The notes beneath the pieces were generated by a model. It worked only from the letters and a program-made list of their open reading frames with translations, did not search any database and was not told the DNA's origin. 64,000 nucleotides of DNA from Kordia sp965224175 (GTDB lineage Bacteria; Bacteroidota; Bacteroidia; Flavobacteriales; Flavobacteriaceae): assembly GCF_965224175.1 (NCBI RefSeq), contig NZ_OZ245041.1, positions 5,208,001 to 5,272,000 of the forward strand, given 5' to 3'. Made by a program: the position numbers and the translations under genes. How positions within the stretch are numbered: the stretch's first letter is position 1; the number at the start of each line of letters is the position of its first letter. Shown here piece after piece: positions 37,267 to 45,640 of the stretch.

Positions 37267-37863
37267 ATGTTACAACCTAATTCAATCATACATACAATTT
37301 ATCAAGATAAAGCTCCTCTTTTTTCGAATGAAGAAATCGAGTTTATTGAAGCTAGATATGAAAAAGTTACGTTCGTAAAAGGAGATATTATATTACAAGC
37401 CAACGAAAAAGTAGATTATCAGTTTTTTGTAGCTGACGGATGCTTACGTACTTATTTAATTGCACCTTCAGGAAAAGAACATACAATTCAATTTGCTATT
37501 AAAGATTGGTGGATTAGTGATTATATAGGATATTTTACAAATACAAAAGCTACTTTGTATATTGAATGTATAGCAGCAGCTACATTGTATAAAATTTCTA
37601 GAGATTCTGTAGAAGAAATTTTTGATAAAATTCCAAAAACAGAACGATTTATTCGTAGAAAATTAGAACGCTCTTTTGTGAGTTTTCAAAAGCGAATTCT
37701 TGCTAATTTATCACAAACGGCTAAAGAACGGTATTTGAGTTTTACACACGATTATCCAAATATTGAACAGTATGTAAAAAACTACCATATTGCTTCATAT
37801 TTAGGAATTACTACTGAAAGTTTGAGTCGTATTCGCAAAGAAATTGCTCAAGAGCTTTCTTAA
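37267..37863 (+). CDS. Crp/Fnr-family regulator
   Basis: A 198-residue regulator of the same flavobacterial type as the one at 4308-4883: sensor roll (GDIILQANEKVDYQFFVADG) and C-terminal YHIASYLGITTESLSRIRKE. It lies 58 bases before the DJ-1 lipoprotein on the same strand and probably controls it. Confidence 0.88.
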   Translation: MLQPNSIIHTIYQDKAPLFSNEEIEFIEARYEKVTFVKGDIILQANEKVDYQFFVADGCLRTYLIAPSGKEHTIQFAIKDWWISDYIGYFTNTKATLYIECIAAATLYKISRDSVEEIFDKIPKTERFIRRKLERSFVSFQKRILANLSQTAKERYLSFTHDYPNIEQYVKNYHIASYLGITTESLSRIRKEIAQELS

Positions 37864-37921
37864 CATACATCAATTTTTTTCTGATTGCTTGATTGTACTT
37901 TCGTGGTTTAAAATTTACTTT

Positions 37922-38710
37922 ATGAAATATATAATGAGTGTTTTGGCTGTAATTATTCTCGTTACGGCATGTACAATGAAACAAGAGAAATCGAACAAGA
38001 GTAAATCTCAAATAGAAGAAAATAGTACGAAAAAAGTATTATTTGTGCTTACGAGTCATGATCAATTAGGAAATACAGGGAAAAAAACTGGATTTTGGAT
38101 TGAAGAATTTGCAGCACCTTTTTACGCTTTAAAGGATAAAAACGTAGAAATTACATTAGCTTCTCCAAAAGGTGGTCAACCACCAATTGATCCAAAGAGT
38201 GAAGGAGAAAATTTTCAAACACCAGCTACAAAACGCTTTAAAGGAGATGCAGCTACTCAAAAACTTTTGGCAAATACCTTAAAACTTTCTGATGTTAAGG
38301 AAGCTGATTATGATGCAGTATTTTACCCTGGCGGACATGGTCCTTTATGGGATTTGTCTGAAGATAAAAATTCTATTAAACTTATTGAATCGTTTTATAA
38401 CAATAACAAACCTGTAGCGGCTGTTTGTCATGCACCTGCAGTTTTGAAAAATGTAAAAAGTATTGATGGAACTCCTTTGGTACAAGGAAAAAAAGTAACA
38501 GGATTTACAAATTCTGAAGAGGAAGCTGTACAGTTGACAACTGTAGTTCCTTTTTTAGTTGAGACCATGTTGAAAGATAATGGAGGTATATTTTCGAGAG
38601 CAGATGACTGGAATGTGCATGCAGTGAAAGATGGATTGTTGATTACAGGACAAAATCCTGCATCTTCTGAAAAAGTAGCTGAGTTATTATTAGAATCGCT
38701 AGCTGATTAA
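37922..38710 (+). CDS. DJ-1/PfpI-family lipoprotein
   Basis: About 262 residues from the ATG at 37922, with a lipoprotein signal peptide (VIILVTAC), so it is exported. The fold is the DJ-1/PfpI (Hsp31-like) type: YDAVFYPGGHGPLWDLSED and the nucleophile Cys in PVAAVCHAPAVLKN. Cytosolic relatives are glyoxalase III-like or deglycating chaperones; a lipid-anchored form is common in Bacteroidetes. Regulated probably by the Crp-type protein just upstream. Confidence 0.9.
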   Translation: MKYIMSVLAVIILVTACTMKQEKSNKSKSQIEENSTKKVLFVLTSHDQLGNTGKKTGFWIEEFAAPFYALKDKNVEITLASPKGGQPPIDPKSEGENFQTPATKRFKGDAATQKLLANTLKLSDVKEADYDAVFYPGGHGPLWDLSEDKNSIKLIESFYNNNKPVAAVCHAPAVLKNVKSIDGTPLVQGKKVTGFTNSEEEAVQLTTVVPFLVETMLKDNGGIFSRADDWNVHAVKDGLLITGQNPASSEKVAELLLESLAD

Positions 38711-38728
38711 ACTTCAATATGTTATATT

Positions 38729-38759
38729 AAAAAAGGGAACTCTTTTGAGTTCCCTTTTT
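38729..38759. terminator. bidirectional terminator
   Basis: AAAAAGGGAACTC, loop, GAGTTCCCTTTTT between the convergent DJ-1 gene and the small membrane-protein gene. Confidence 0.88.
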
Positions 38760-38778
38760 GTTTTTGTCCTTTTATTAT

Positions 38779-38943
38779 TTAGGAGTCTTTTTTTGCTGCT
38801 CTCCATTCGTCAAAACGCTCTTTTAACGCACCAGTTACCCAATAAGGAACGATGAAAGTTAATAAGAGAATCATTAACCAAAATCCAATGGTTAAGATTG
38901 TAAGGAAAGCTAAAAAGCCTAAATATTGATCAAATTCAAACAT
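38779..38943 (-). CDS. 54-residue single-helix membrane protein
   Basis: A short frame, easily missed: MFEFDQYLGFLAFLTILTIG begins it, one long hydrophobic helix follows, then VPYWVTGALKERFDEWRAA as an amphipathic tail. It is bounded by the terminator and by about 90 bases before the phosphoesterase gene. The organised helix-plus-charged-tail design and clean boundaries make it likely real; function unknown. Confidence 0.6.
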   Translation of the reverse strand: MFEFDQYLGFLAFLTILTIGFWLMILLLTFIVPYWVTGALKERFDEWRAAKKDS

Positions 38944-39033
38944 ATTTTCCGGAATTTATCGAATTCGAAGCAAAGATATTGTAATAAATTCAATATTCAT
39001 ATAGAAACATTGAGAATTATTAACAATTTATAG

Positions 39034-40428
39034 TTAGTTTTTGTGAACATTAACGGCGGTAGGATATATGAGTTTTACATCTTTGTTACTCATGGCTCCT
39101 AGAGTTGTATTTACATGTTGCACGATTTCTGGATCAGTCTCGTTAGCTAAACTTTTAAAAATAGGTTCATTAGCATTTTTAATTCCATATATATTTTTGA
39201 AAGTATACATAGAATCTTTCATAAATTGAAAATCTCCATCATGGTTTGCATTTGTCGGCGAGGCAAAATAGGTTTTAAAATCTAATAAGTCATACGAGAT
39301 AGTATTGTATGTAAATATTTTAAATGCTGGATTGTTATCATGATTTACAGCAATTCCTGGTGTTGAAATTGAATAAGATATCATATCATTTGCCACATTT
39401 GATTTGTGAGACTTATAAATACGTCGTAATCCGTCAGTATGTGTATGCCCGTTTAGTAAGCCTGTAATATTCAGTTTGTATGTATCCAATAAATCTATGA
39501 AACCGTTGTGTAGATTATGTTCTTCGCCTGAAAGAGTTGTAAATGTAAGAGCAGGATTCCACATTTGACTTCCGCCATATCCATCTTGTCCAATTGGAAT
39601 GTGCATCATAATCATAACACGATCATTGCTGCTTAAACTTTTCAACTTTTTTTCAAACCAGTGCATTTGTTTTTGTGTAGCTTGTTGTTGTGAAACTCCA
39701 TCATCTCCAGTAACATACAAGTGTTGTGCATTTTGTTTGCTGTTATATACTGGATGTTTATCAGGCTTATTATCTACAATATCTGTTTCTATTTTGTTTG
39801 AAAAAATTACAGTATTTAAAGCGATTATTTTTAGAGTATTTCCGTTATCTGTTAAGTCTACCGAATAGTAACCGAACTCTTTATTAAAGTCTAAATTTGA
39901 AACTTTTATAGAGGTTGATTTGTTGTTTAAAACTGGCCATGGATTTATAGAGTCTTTATCTTTAGTTAACACCGTATTTCCGTTACCATTAGTAAACGAA
40001 TGATAGTCTCCTTCTAGCGAATCGTTGTTACCAGGTAAGTATAAAATAGGAATTCCAATTTGTAGATTTCTAAGGTTTTCTAGCATTAAATGTGAATTTT
40101 GAGCACGTTCACTATCAATATATGCGGGCAAATCTCCTAAATATACCATGAATTTAGGCTGTTCTTGTTTTACCGTATTTTCAATTTTAGTTTTTGTCCT
40201 GCTCCATAATTGTGTTCCCGAAACATTTCCAAATTCAGTTTCTGTCATGTTTCCGTTAATGTGTACATCAGATAGTGATAAAAATTTAGCAGTATTTGTA
40301 TTTTCTATGGCTTCAACAGTAGCTTCTGTAGTAATGTTTGAATCTGTTGTTTTTTTATTGTCTGTCTTATTTTTACAAGCGATAAAGAATAAGCTTAACA
40401 GCAATATGTATACTTGGTTGGTTTTCAT
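39034..40428 (-). CDS. metallophosphoesterase lipoprotein
   Basis: A 464-residue lipoprotein (lipobox FFIAC) of the calcineurin-like phosphoesterase superfamily. The metal-binding blocks are in order: FLSLSDVHING, MVYLGDLPAY, YLPGNNDSLEGDYH, MIMMHIPIGQDGYGG and GLLNGHTHTDGL. This resembles secreted sphingomyelinase/acid-phosphatase-like enzymes; the substrate is unknown. Monocistronic. Confidence 0.92.
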   Translation of the reverse strand: MKTNQVYILLLSLFFIACKNKTDNKKTTDSNITTEATVEAIENTNTAKFLSLSDVHINGNMTETEFGNVSGTQLWSRTKTKIENTVKQEQPKFMVYLGDLPAYIDSERAQNSHLMLENLRNLQIGIPILYLPGNNDSLEGDYHSFTNGNGNTVLTKDKDSINPWPVLNNKSTSIKVSNLDFNKEFGYYSVDLTDNGNTLKIIALNTVIFSNKIETDIVDNKPDKHPVYNSKQNAQHLYVTGDDGVSQQQATQKQMHWFEKKLKSLSSNDRVMIMMHIPIGQDGYGGSQMWNPALTFTTLSGEEHNLHNGFIDLLDTYKLNITGLLNGHTHTDGLRRIYKSHKSNVANDMISYSISTPGIAVNHDNNPAFKIFTYNTISYDLLDFKTYFASPTNANHDGDFQFMKDSMYTFKNIYGIKNANEPIFKSLANETDPEIVQHVNTTLGAMSNKDVKLIYPTAVNVHKN

Positions 40429-40743
40429 TGTAGGATGTTTTTTTGGATTAAAATCTCATCATACAATATAGTAAAAGGTGTATATATTTATATGAGGGTT
40501 TTCACCTAATTTATCTATTCTAATGTAAAATTGTACATGAAAAACTTATATAAGATATATGTGTGTTGGTTTTTTATACTGCTGATATATAGGTTTTTGT
40601 CTTGTTTTGTAGAGTGAGTAACATTTATGGTTGCCTTCTTTTTAATTGTAGTGATATTTTATAAAGTGTCACTAATGTCTTTATATTTTCTCGGTTTTTA
40701 GTTCTTACTTAGGAGTATTATTAATTATTTAAAATCAATTATT
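40429..40743. other. divergent intergenic region, nothing recognised
   Basis: About 315 AT-rich bases between the divergent phosphoesterase and peptide genes. No hairpin or attachment site stands out. Confidence 0.4.
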
Positions 40744-40953
40744 ATGAAAAAAAGAAATGTAAAACAGAAGTTAAGTATTTACAAAATGAACATTGCAGAT
40801 TTAAACTTGAAACAAATGCAAGAAGTTGTAGCTGGTGGACCAAGACGTTCTATAAAAAATGATGGAGAATGTTGGTACTCTAGACATCATTATACACAAT
40901 GTACATCAGGAGACAAGTACTCTCTTCCTTCTGTTTGTGTAGAATGTTCATAG
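40744..40953 (+). CDS. double-glycine leader peptide, RiPP/bacteriocin-like precursor
   Basis: A 69-residue peptide with a basic N-terminus (KKRNVKQKLSIYKMNIADLN), an amphipathic leader ending in QEVVAGG, and a core of about 36 residues rich in Cys, His, Ser and aromatic residues (four Cys). The leader resembles the N-terminal leaders of Bacteroidetes natural-product precursors with a GG cleavage site. No modifying enzyme, peptidase-transporter or immunity gene is nearby in the window, so it would rely on machinery elsewhere. Confidence 0.6.
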   Translation: MKKRNVKQKLSIYKMNIADLNLKQMQEVVAGGPRRSIKNDGECWYSRHHYTQCTSGDKYSLPSVCVECS

Positions 40954-41298
40954 TGTTTATGATCAATAAGCCTATAGTAAGGAAAAAGAAATGGCAATAA
41001 ACGCTCTCAACATAGCGATTGAAATTATTATCAAGAGCGAAGACGTTGAGAGCGTTCTAAGTTTTGATCAGTTACGAGAATAGGTTTTTAAAAAGCCTAA
41101 TCATTTTGACTGTTGATACGAAGCAGGATTTTTCAAGCCAGTTTTTCAAATCATATACCTTATAAGCTTTCTTTTGACCTAAATGGTAATCGAATAAAAA
41201 GAAGAATACAAAAATTATAATCTAAACAAATAGATTTAATAAATAGGCAAATTGAAGATTTAAATCATAAGAGATCGCATAGAAGTCAATCTTTTATT
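40954..41298. other. gene debris with a 12-bp perfect inverted repeat
   Basis: About 345 bases without an intact gene. AACGCTCTCAAC (41000-41011) and GTTGAGAGCGTT (41045-41056) are perfect inverted copies. Minus-strand 41165-41100 reads like the end of a lost gene (KAYKVYDLKNWLEKS). This looks like decayed accessory DNA. Confidence 0.4.
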
Positions 41299-41769
41299 TT
41301 GAGCTGTATAGTAATAGTAGGAGCATTTTTTTCATTTTGGATAATTACATATCCAAATTTTAAAACTTCTCAAAAAACAGCTAATGTAGAGTTAGGTCAT
41401 AAAGTATTAAGACTTTGGACAGCAACAGACACTGGTTCTAATAAGAAATTAAGAAAACTAATTCAAACAAGTTTAGCATCAGAAATTGATTTTGCAGAAA
41501 TGTTAGCTAATAACGATTCTTTAAATCAAAAGATCAAGAATATAGATGTTTTAGTGAATTCACCTGTTAATATGGGATGGTCTATAAATAATGAAAAGGA
41601 TGTTCTTAATTTTAAGAATAGTAATTATAGCAAAGAAATTTATGATAAATTAAAGAAAGAACATGGAGGAATTTTATGGATTGAAACTAAAAACCTTCCA
41701 GATTTCGTATTTTATAATTTAAACTCTTTTACTACTAAACAAAGGCACTATAGAGAATTTAATAATTAA
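41299..41769 (+). CDS. membrane-anchored protein of unknown function, possibly truncated
   Basis: A 156-residue protein with one N-terminal membrane helix (SCIVIVGAFFSFWIITY) and a soluble C-terminal part that I do not recognise. The only usable start is a TTG at 41299; the frame stays open back to 41221 (residues NRQIEDLNHKR) but has no ATG, so the gene may have lost its 5' end. It lies between debris and the tRNA scar. Confidence 0.45.
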   Translation: MSCIVIVGAFFSFWIITYPNFKTSQKTANVELGHKVLRLWTATDTGSNKKLRKLIQTSLASEIDFAEMLANNDSLNQKIKNIDVLVNSPVNMGWSINNEKDVLNFKNSNYSKEIYDKLKKEHGGILWIETKNLPDFVFYNLNSFTTKQRHYREFNN

Positions 41770-41873
41770 AATTTCATCATAGTTCAAAGCGATTTAAGTT
41801 AATACTCACTATCCATAGCTAAAAATAGCCTTTAGATACTATGTCTTTATAAAAATAATTTGTTTTAGGAAAG

Positions 41874-41906
41874 CAAAAAAGCTAAGATTCAAAATCTTAG
41901 CTTTTC
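41874..41906 (-). terminator. terminator behind the tRNA fragment
   Basis: AAAAGCTAAGATT, CA loop, AATCTTAGCTTTT on the minus strand directly downstream of the tRNA-Met 3' end; presumably the original tRNA terminator, carried along or left behind. Confidence 0.8.
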
Positions 41907-41918
41907 CTTTGTTTACCG

Positions 41919-41963
41919 TAGTAGCGAGATCGAGAATTGAACTCGAGACCTCCGGGTTATGAA
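41919..41963 (-). pseudogene. 3' fragment of tRNA-Met (attachment-site scar)
   Basis: On the minus strand TTCATAACCCGGAGGTC gives the CAT anticodon region and variable arm, then TCGAGTTCAATTCTCGA is a perfect 5-bp T-stem with 7-base T-loop, and TCTCGCTA is the 3' acceptor strand. The 5' half (acceptor, D-arm) is missing; upstream sequence does not pair. Such 3' tRNA pieces are left when an element integrates into a tRNA gene, so this may mark the left edge of the island. Confidence 0.7.
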
Positions 41964-42194
41964 CACACAATGTCTGAGGGTTATTTATTTGATTATCAGT
42001 TAATTGAGTTTTTAAGAATATTCCAAAACTATCCTTTTTCATCCTTTTCGACCCTTTTTGATACTCGAAAGTGGTGCTCCTTGTAGTTTGAATTGATTAA
42101 GCTATTTGATATATAAATTTTGATATATAGTATTGTTAACCATTAGAGAAGCATTTAAATAAATGAGTTCACTTTTTGATATGCAATATTATAA

Positions 42195-42951
42195 CACACC
42201 ACTAGCTACTCGCTTAAAAAGATTTACTAGACCTATTTTCTCTGCTCGTCTCAAACGTCAAATGCCAAGTACTTCTAAAACAGATAACCATAAGAACTCC
42301 TATTCTATGCCCAAAGTTTTCACGGCGTCAAATGCCAAGTACTTCTAAAACCAGCGAACATAATCACGTCTCAAGGTGTGTATAAGTTTTCACGGCGTCA
42401 AATGCCAAGTACTTCTAAAACTTACAGGTAACAACACTAGCGAAACAAACGTAAAGTTTTCACGGCGTCAAATGCCAAGTACTTCTAAAACTAGACAGTA
42501 CAATCTATGAGCTAACAAGATCAGAGTTTTCACGGCGTCAAATGCCAAGTACTTCTAAAACGAGCCACCATTACTAACAATGAGAATATTACAAGTTTTC
42601 ACGGCGTCAAATGCCAATATTTCCAAAGAAACTTTTCTACTCCAAAATCCTAAGCGCCAGCTGGTTACTTCGCTAAATAGGTCTACTAGACCTATCTTTA
42701 ACGCTCGTCCCCAACGTCAAATGCCAAGTACTTCTAAAACAAAGAAAAACAGTGCTGTTTATAAGTGGATTATTGGTTTTCACGGCGTCAAATGCCAAGT
42801 ACTTCTAAAACATTATTTTACGGCAGCATAGATGTTAATTTTTTAAGTTTTCACGGCGTCAAATGCCAAGTACTTCTAAAACTTTATTTTGGAAACGCTT
42901 ACAAGTCGTGTTTAGGTTTTCACGGCGTCAAATGCCAAGTACTTCTAAAAC
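42195..42951 (-). CRISPR. CRISPR array A (minus strand, 8 spacers, element-interrupted)
   Basis: 36-bp repeats beginning GTTTTCACGGCGTCAAATGC in plus orientation (transcribed leftward as GTTTTAGAAG...GTGAAAAC) at 42316, 42386, 42456, 42526, 42776, 42847 and 42916, with spacers of 33-35 bp. One repeat is split by a 97-bp element (halves at 42595-42617 and 42715-42740). The leader-distal end is a half repeat (42256-42281) fused to a decayed copy of the same element at 42195-42255. The leader is on the right. The repeat family matches all other arrays in the island. Confidence 0.95.
42618..42714 (-). repeat. 97-bp element inserted in a repeat of array A
   Basis: Sits between repeat halves exactly as in the other arrays; hairpin arms AGGTCTA/TAGACCT in minus orientation; TTGGCATTTGACG duplicated at both junctions. 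Confidence 0.85.
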
Positions 42952-43075
42952 CTGTACTTTTTGTAAACTCAGTAAAATCAATACTTCCCAAAGGTTTTAA
43001 CATTTCAGTTTTGACCATATTATGCATTGGGTTCAAATTATCATAGATCGTTTCTCGTTACAACTTTCAACTCAA
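42952..43075 (-). promoter_or_regulatory. leader of CRISPR array A
   Basis: In minus orientation it contains AACCCAATGCATAATATGG and the block AATGTTAAAACCTTTGGGAA seen in the leaders of arrays B, C, E and G. Confidence 0.75.
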
Positions 43076-43127
43076 ATTCAAATTCAATTTCATAACGGCA
43101 ATAAATGTTATTTTAAGAATGCATACC

Positions 43128-43196
43128 ATACCGTGGACAAGGTATATTTAAGAATAACAGTGTATTATTTTTCAAAAACTACCTTAGTCAAGGTAT
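43128..43196 (+). promoter_or_regulatory. two copies of the shared defence-island operator
   Basis: ATACCGTGGACAAGGTAT at 43128-43145 and CTACCTTAGTCAAGGTAT at 43179-43196. The second is followed after 22 bases by TAGTTTTG (43219-43226), an exact TAnnTTTG -7 element, and 40 bases later by the ATG at 43266. The same palindrome and spacing occur before the protease, CBASS and cas10 operons. Confidence 0.75.
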
Positions 43197-43265
43197 GTTT
43201 TGGCTTACCGTTTCCATCTAGTTTTGAAACATCCTAAAACGAATTGTTTAATTAAAATTAAAAAA

Positions 43266-43793
43266 ATGGGAACAGAGCACAAACAAACATTTTACACAAG
43301 AGGAACGTATTGCACAAAAAACAATGAACTCAAAATTAACACAGAACTTCCAGAAATCCCTTTTCAAGAAGAAAGTGAAACATACGAATGGAAGTTGAAA
43401 AACTGCTATGATATTTCAAACACCAAATTTCCTTGCATGTTGATCGTGTATGGTCATGGACATCCCACAGATCGTTCACGATTAGAAGCTGTCAATATGG
43501 ATTGGGATCGAAAAACACTAGAGTTAAATTCAGTTTTTAAAAATACAACTACTTTACAACAAAAAAAGATTTTTGTTATCACCTTACATGACGAAGATTT
43601 TAAAGAATGGCATACAGCCGTTTACCGTTTTTATGCAGCACATTACGTGTTATTTGATACTGATACAAATGAATATGTTTACGATATAGATATTCTTCAG
43701 GATTTTGTTGCAGGTAAAAATATTCAAGAACAAGTAAACGAAGAACCAAAAACTACCAAAGGCGGTGTAATTGATCCCATTATAATGTCGTAA
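43266..43793 (+). CDS. unknown protein, first gene of the two-component operon
   Basis: About 175 residues from the ATG at 43266; a longer frame to 43200 would run through the promoter. No domain is recognised. Visible segments are TFYTRGTYCTKNNELKINTE, LIVYGHGHPTDRSRLEAV and IFVITLHDEDFKEWHTAVYR, suggesting a compact alpha/beta protein, with a flexible C-terminal tail (EQVNEEPKTTKGGVIDP). It precedes the histidine kinase by 23 bases, under the tandem operator, so it may be an input or effector protein of that signalling system. Confidence 0.7.
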   Translation: MGTEHKQTFYTRGTYCTKNNELKINTELPEIPFQEESETYEWKLKNCYDISNTKFPCMLIVYGHGHPTDRSRLEAVNMDWDRKTLELNSVFKNTTTLQQKKIFVITLHDEDFKEWHTAVYRFYAAHYVLFDTDTNEYVYDIDILQDFVAGKNIQEQVNEEPKTTKGGVIDPIIMS

Positions 43794-43816
43794 ATTACTA
43801 CACTAAAACTAAAACC

Positions 43817-45640
43817 ATGAAATACCTACTTACGCTTTGTTGTTTGTATTTTACTACCAACTCATTTTCACAAGTAACACGATTAGATTCTTTACTCTCA
43901 AATCAACAATACAATCATGTTGAACGTGAACTAAGCGAATTAATGACATTTAATAAGGACAGCAATGCGTATTGGTATTATGCTGGAAAATTACAAATGC
44001 ATCAGCGTAATTTGCAACAAGCATTAAATGCTTTAAAAAAAGTAGATACTACGACATTCAAAAAACAATATAAAGCTTGGTATTATTATGTACTTGGTGA
44101 TGTATATCGATATAGTAATCAAGAAGAAAAAGCATACAAACTGAAACTAAAGGCTCAAAAGTTATTCCATGCTTCGGGAAATGAAAAAATGGCGAATGAA
44201 GTAAACTATGATTTATATTATACGTTAAGTTCACAAGATCATTTACAATATAATGGAACCTATTATGCCAAAGAATATTACAAGAAAGCATCAACACTTC
44301 AAGATACCTTACAATTATCAAAAGCACATTTAATACTAAGCAGATTAGAGAATAGTGAATTAACAGAAGAAGAAATAAAAAATCATTTAAAGAAAGCTAC
44401 TGAATATGTGAATGCGATCGGGATGATTTCAGCTAGATACAGATTGTTCAATTACAAAGCGATTTATCATCGAGATAGAGAAGATTTTATAACAGCTGAA
44501 GTTTATTTGGATAGTATGTTGTATTGTGCAAAACAAATGAACTCACCAGATCGTATGCAATCCACTTTACGAACAAAAGCGTCTAACTACTACATTCAAG
44601 AAAAATATAGAGAAGCTATTGGAGTATTAAAAGAGGCTGAAAAATTACCGATTAGAGAAAATGTTTTTAACAGAAAAAAAGAACTGTACAGGTACTTGGC
44701 TTTAAACCATAAAAACTTAGGAAATATGGATTCCGCTTTTTCCTATTATGAAAAAATGATCGCACATGGGGATAGTATCAATCTTTCCAAACAAAATACC
44801 ATGTTAACCTTATTGGAAACCGTAGAATTGTCTCAAAAAAATTTGCTATTAGATGCAGAACGAATCAAGCAACGAGAGAATTTTATAATTGTATTGATCG
44901 TACTTATTGCGGTAATTATCATAAGTATCATTTGGATATTGTATTATCGAAGTAAAAAATTATTGGCAGAAAAAGAAAAACAACTTGCTGAGAAAGAAAA
45001 AGAGATCAAAGCCATCGACGCCCGAAATGATGAAAAAGACAAGCAACGACAGCGCATTGCAGGAGAATTACATGATAATTTAGGGCATTTAATTATTGCC
45101 ATTCAACAATGTTTTGACAATCTAAAAGTAAGTAAAGATCGTTTTCAACAAGAAGAAGACAAACTCATGTCTAAAACACAAAAATTAATAAATGAAGCCT
45201 ATCTAAAAGTCAGAAACATGTCACATTTAGAAGATTCAGCTTCTCAAAATTCTGGGTATTGGGTAGATGTTATAAAAGAATATGCCGCTATTATGAATGA
45301 AAGTAATCAATTATCAGTCGAAGTTCAAAGTCATGGAACGGCTAATATTGTCAACATATCCATTGAAAATGACTTGCGTCGTATGACTACAGAACTCATT
45401 ACAAATGCCGTGAAGCATTCAGAAGCTTCTGAAGTTTCGGTAGATATTACCGCAGGCGAAAAATCCATCACAATTATTGTGGAAGATGATGGTGTTGGAT
45501 TGGATAAAGACAAACTAAAAAGACAAAAAGGACTAGGATTAAACAGTATACAGAAAAAAGCGGAAGAATTAAAGGGCAAACTGACCATTGATTCTGTTGC
45601 GAACAAAGGAACTACATTTATAATTGAAATACCACTATGA
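43817..45640 (+). CDS. TPR-type sensor histidine kinase (HisKA_3)
   Basis: A 607-residue kinase. Signal peptide (CCLYFTTNSFSQ), then about 330 residues of TPR-like helical repeats outside the membrane, one membrane helix near residues 355-377, a coiled-coil segment, the HisKA_3 phosphorylation box RIAGELHDNLGHL with His419, and a C-terminal ATPase domain (MTTELITNAVKHSEASEVSV; VEDDGVGLDKDK; KGLGLNSIQKKAEELKG). This is the NarX/DesK-type kinase that pairs with LuxR-type regulators; the regulator gene overlaps its end by 4 bases. The ligand is unknown. Its place between CRISPR arrays, under an operator shared with the defence operons, suggests it controls them. Confidence 0.95.
   Translation: MKYLLTLCCLYFTTNSFSQVTRLDSLLSNQQYNHVERELSELMTFNKDSNAYWYYAGKLQMHQRNLQQALNALKKVDTTTFKKQYKAWYYYVLGDVYRYSNQEEKAYKLKLKAQKLFHASGNEKMANEVNYDLYYTLSSQDHLQYNGTYYAKEYYKKASTLQDTLQLSKAHLILSRLENSELTEEEIKNHLKKATEYVNAIGMISARYRLFNYKAIYHRDREDFITAEVYLDSMLYCAKQMNSPDRMQSTLRTKASNYYIQEKYREAIGVLKEAEKLPIRENVFNRKKELYRYLALNHKNLGNMDSAFSYYEKMIAHGDSINLSKQNTMLTLLETVELSQKNLLLDAERIKQRENFIIVLIVLIAVIIISIIWILYYRSKKLLAEKEKQLAEKEKEIKAIDARNDEKDKQRQRIAGELHDNLGHLIIAIQQCFDNLKVSKDRFQQEEDKLMSKTQKLINEAYLKVRNMSHLEDSASQNSGYWVDVIKEYAAIMNESNQLSVEVQSHGTANIVNISIENDLRRMTTELITNAVKHSEASEVSVDITAGEKSITIIVEDDGVGLDKDKLKRQKGLGLNSIQKKAEELKGKLTIDSVANKGTTFIIEIPL

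Noticed and set aside
41839..42042. Minus-strand 67-codon frame
   Set aside because: It runs through the tRNA fragment and terminator; no protein features.
42163..43046. Open frames encoding repeated peptides such as FHGVKCQVLLK or RQMPSTSKT here and at 46231-46593, 47658-47867, 53784-54749 and 62993-63450
   Set aside because: They are translations of CRISPR repeats, spacers and the inserted element, present in several frames and without ribosome sites.
43817..45640. Kinase as an ordinary housekeeping sensor unrelated to defence
   Set aside because: Possible, but the shared tandem operator and its place between arrays argue for a link; kept as a finding, not as fact.
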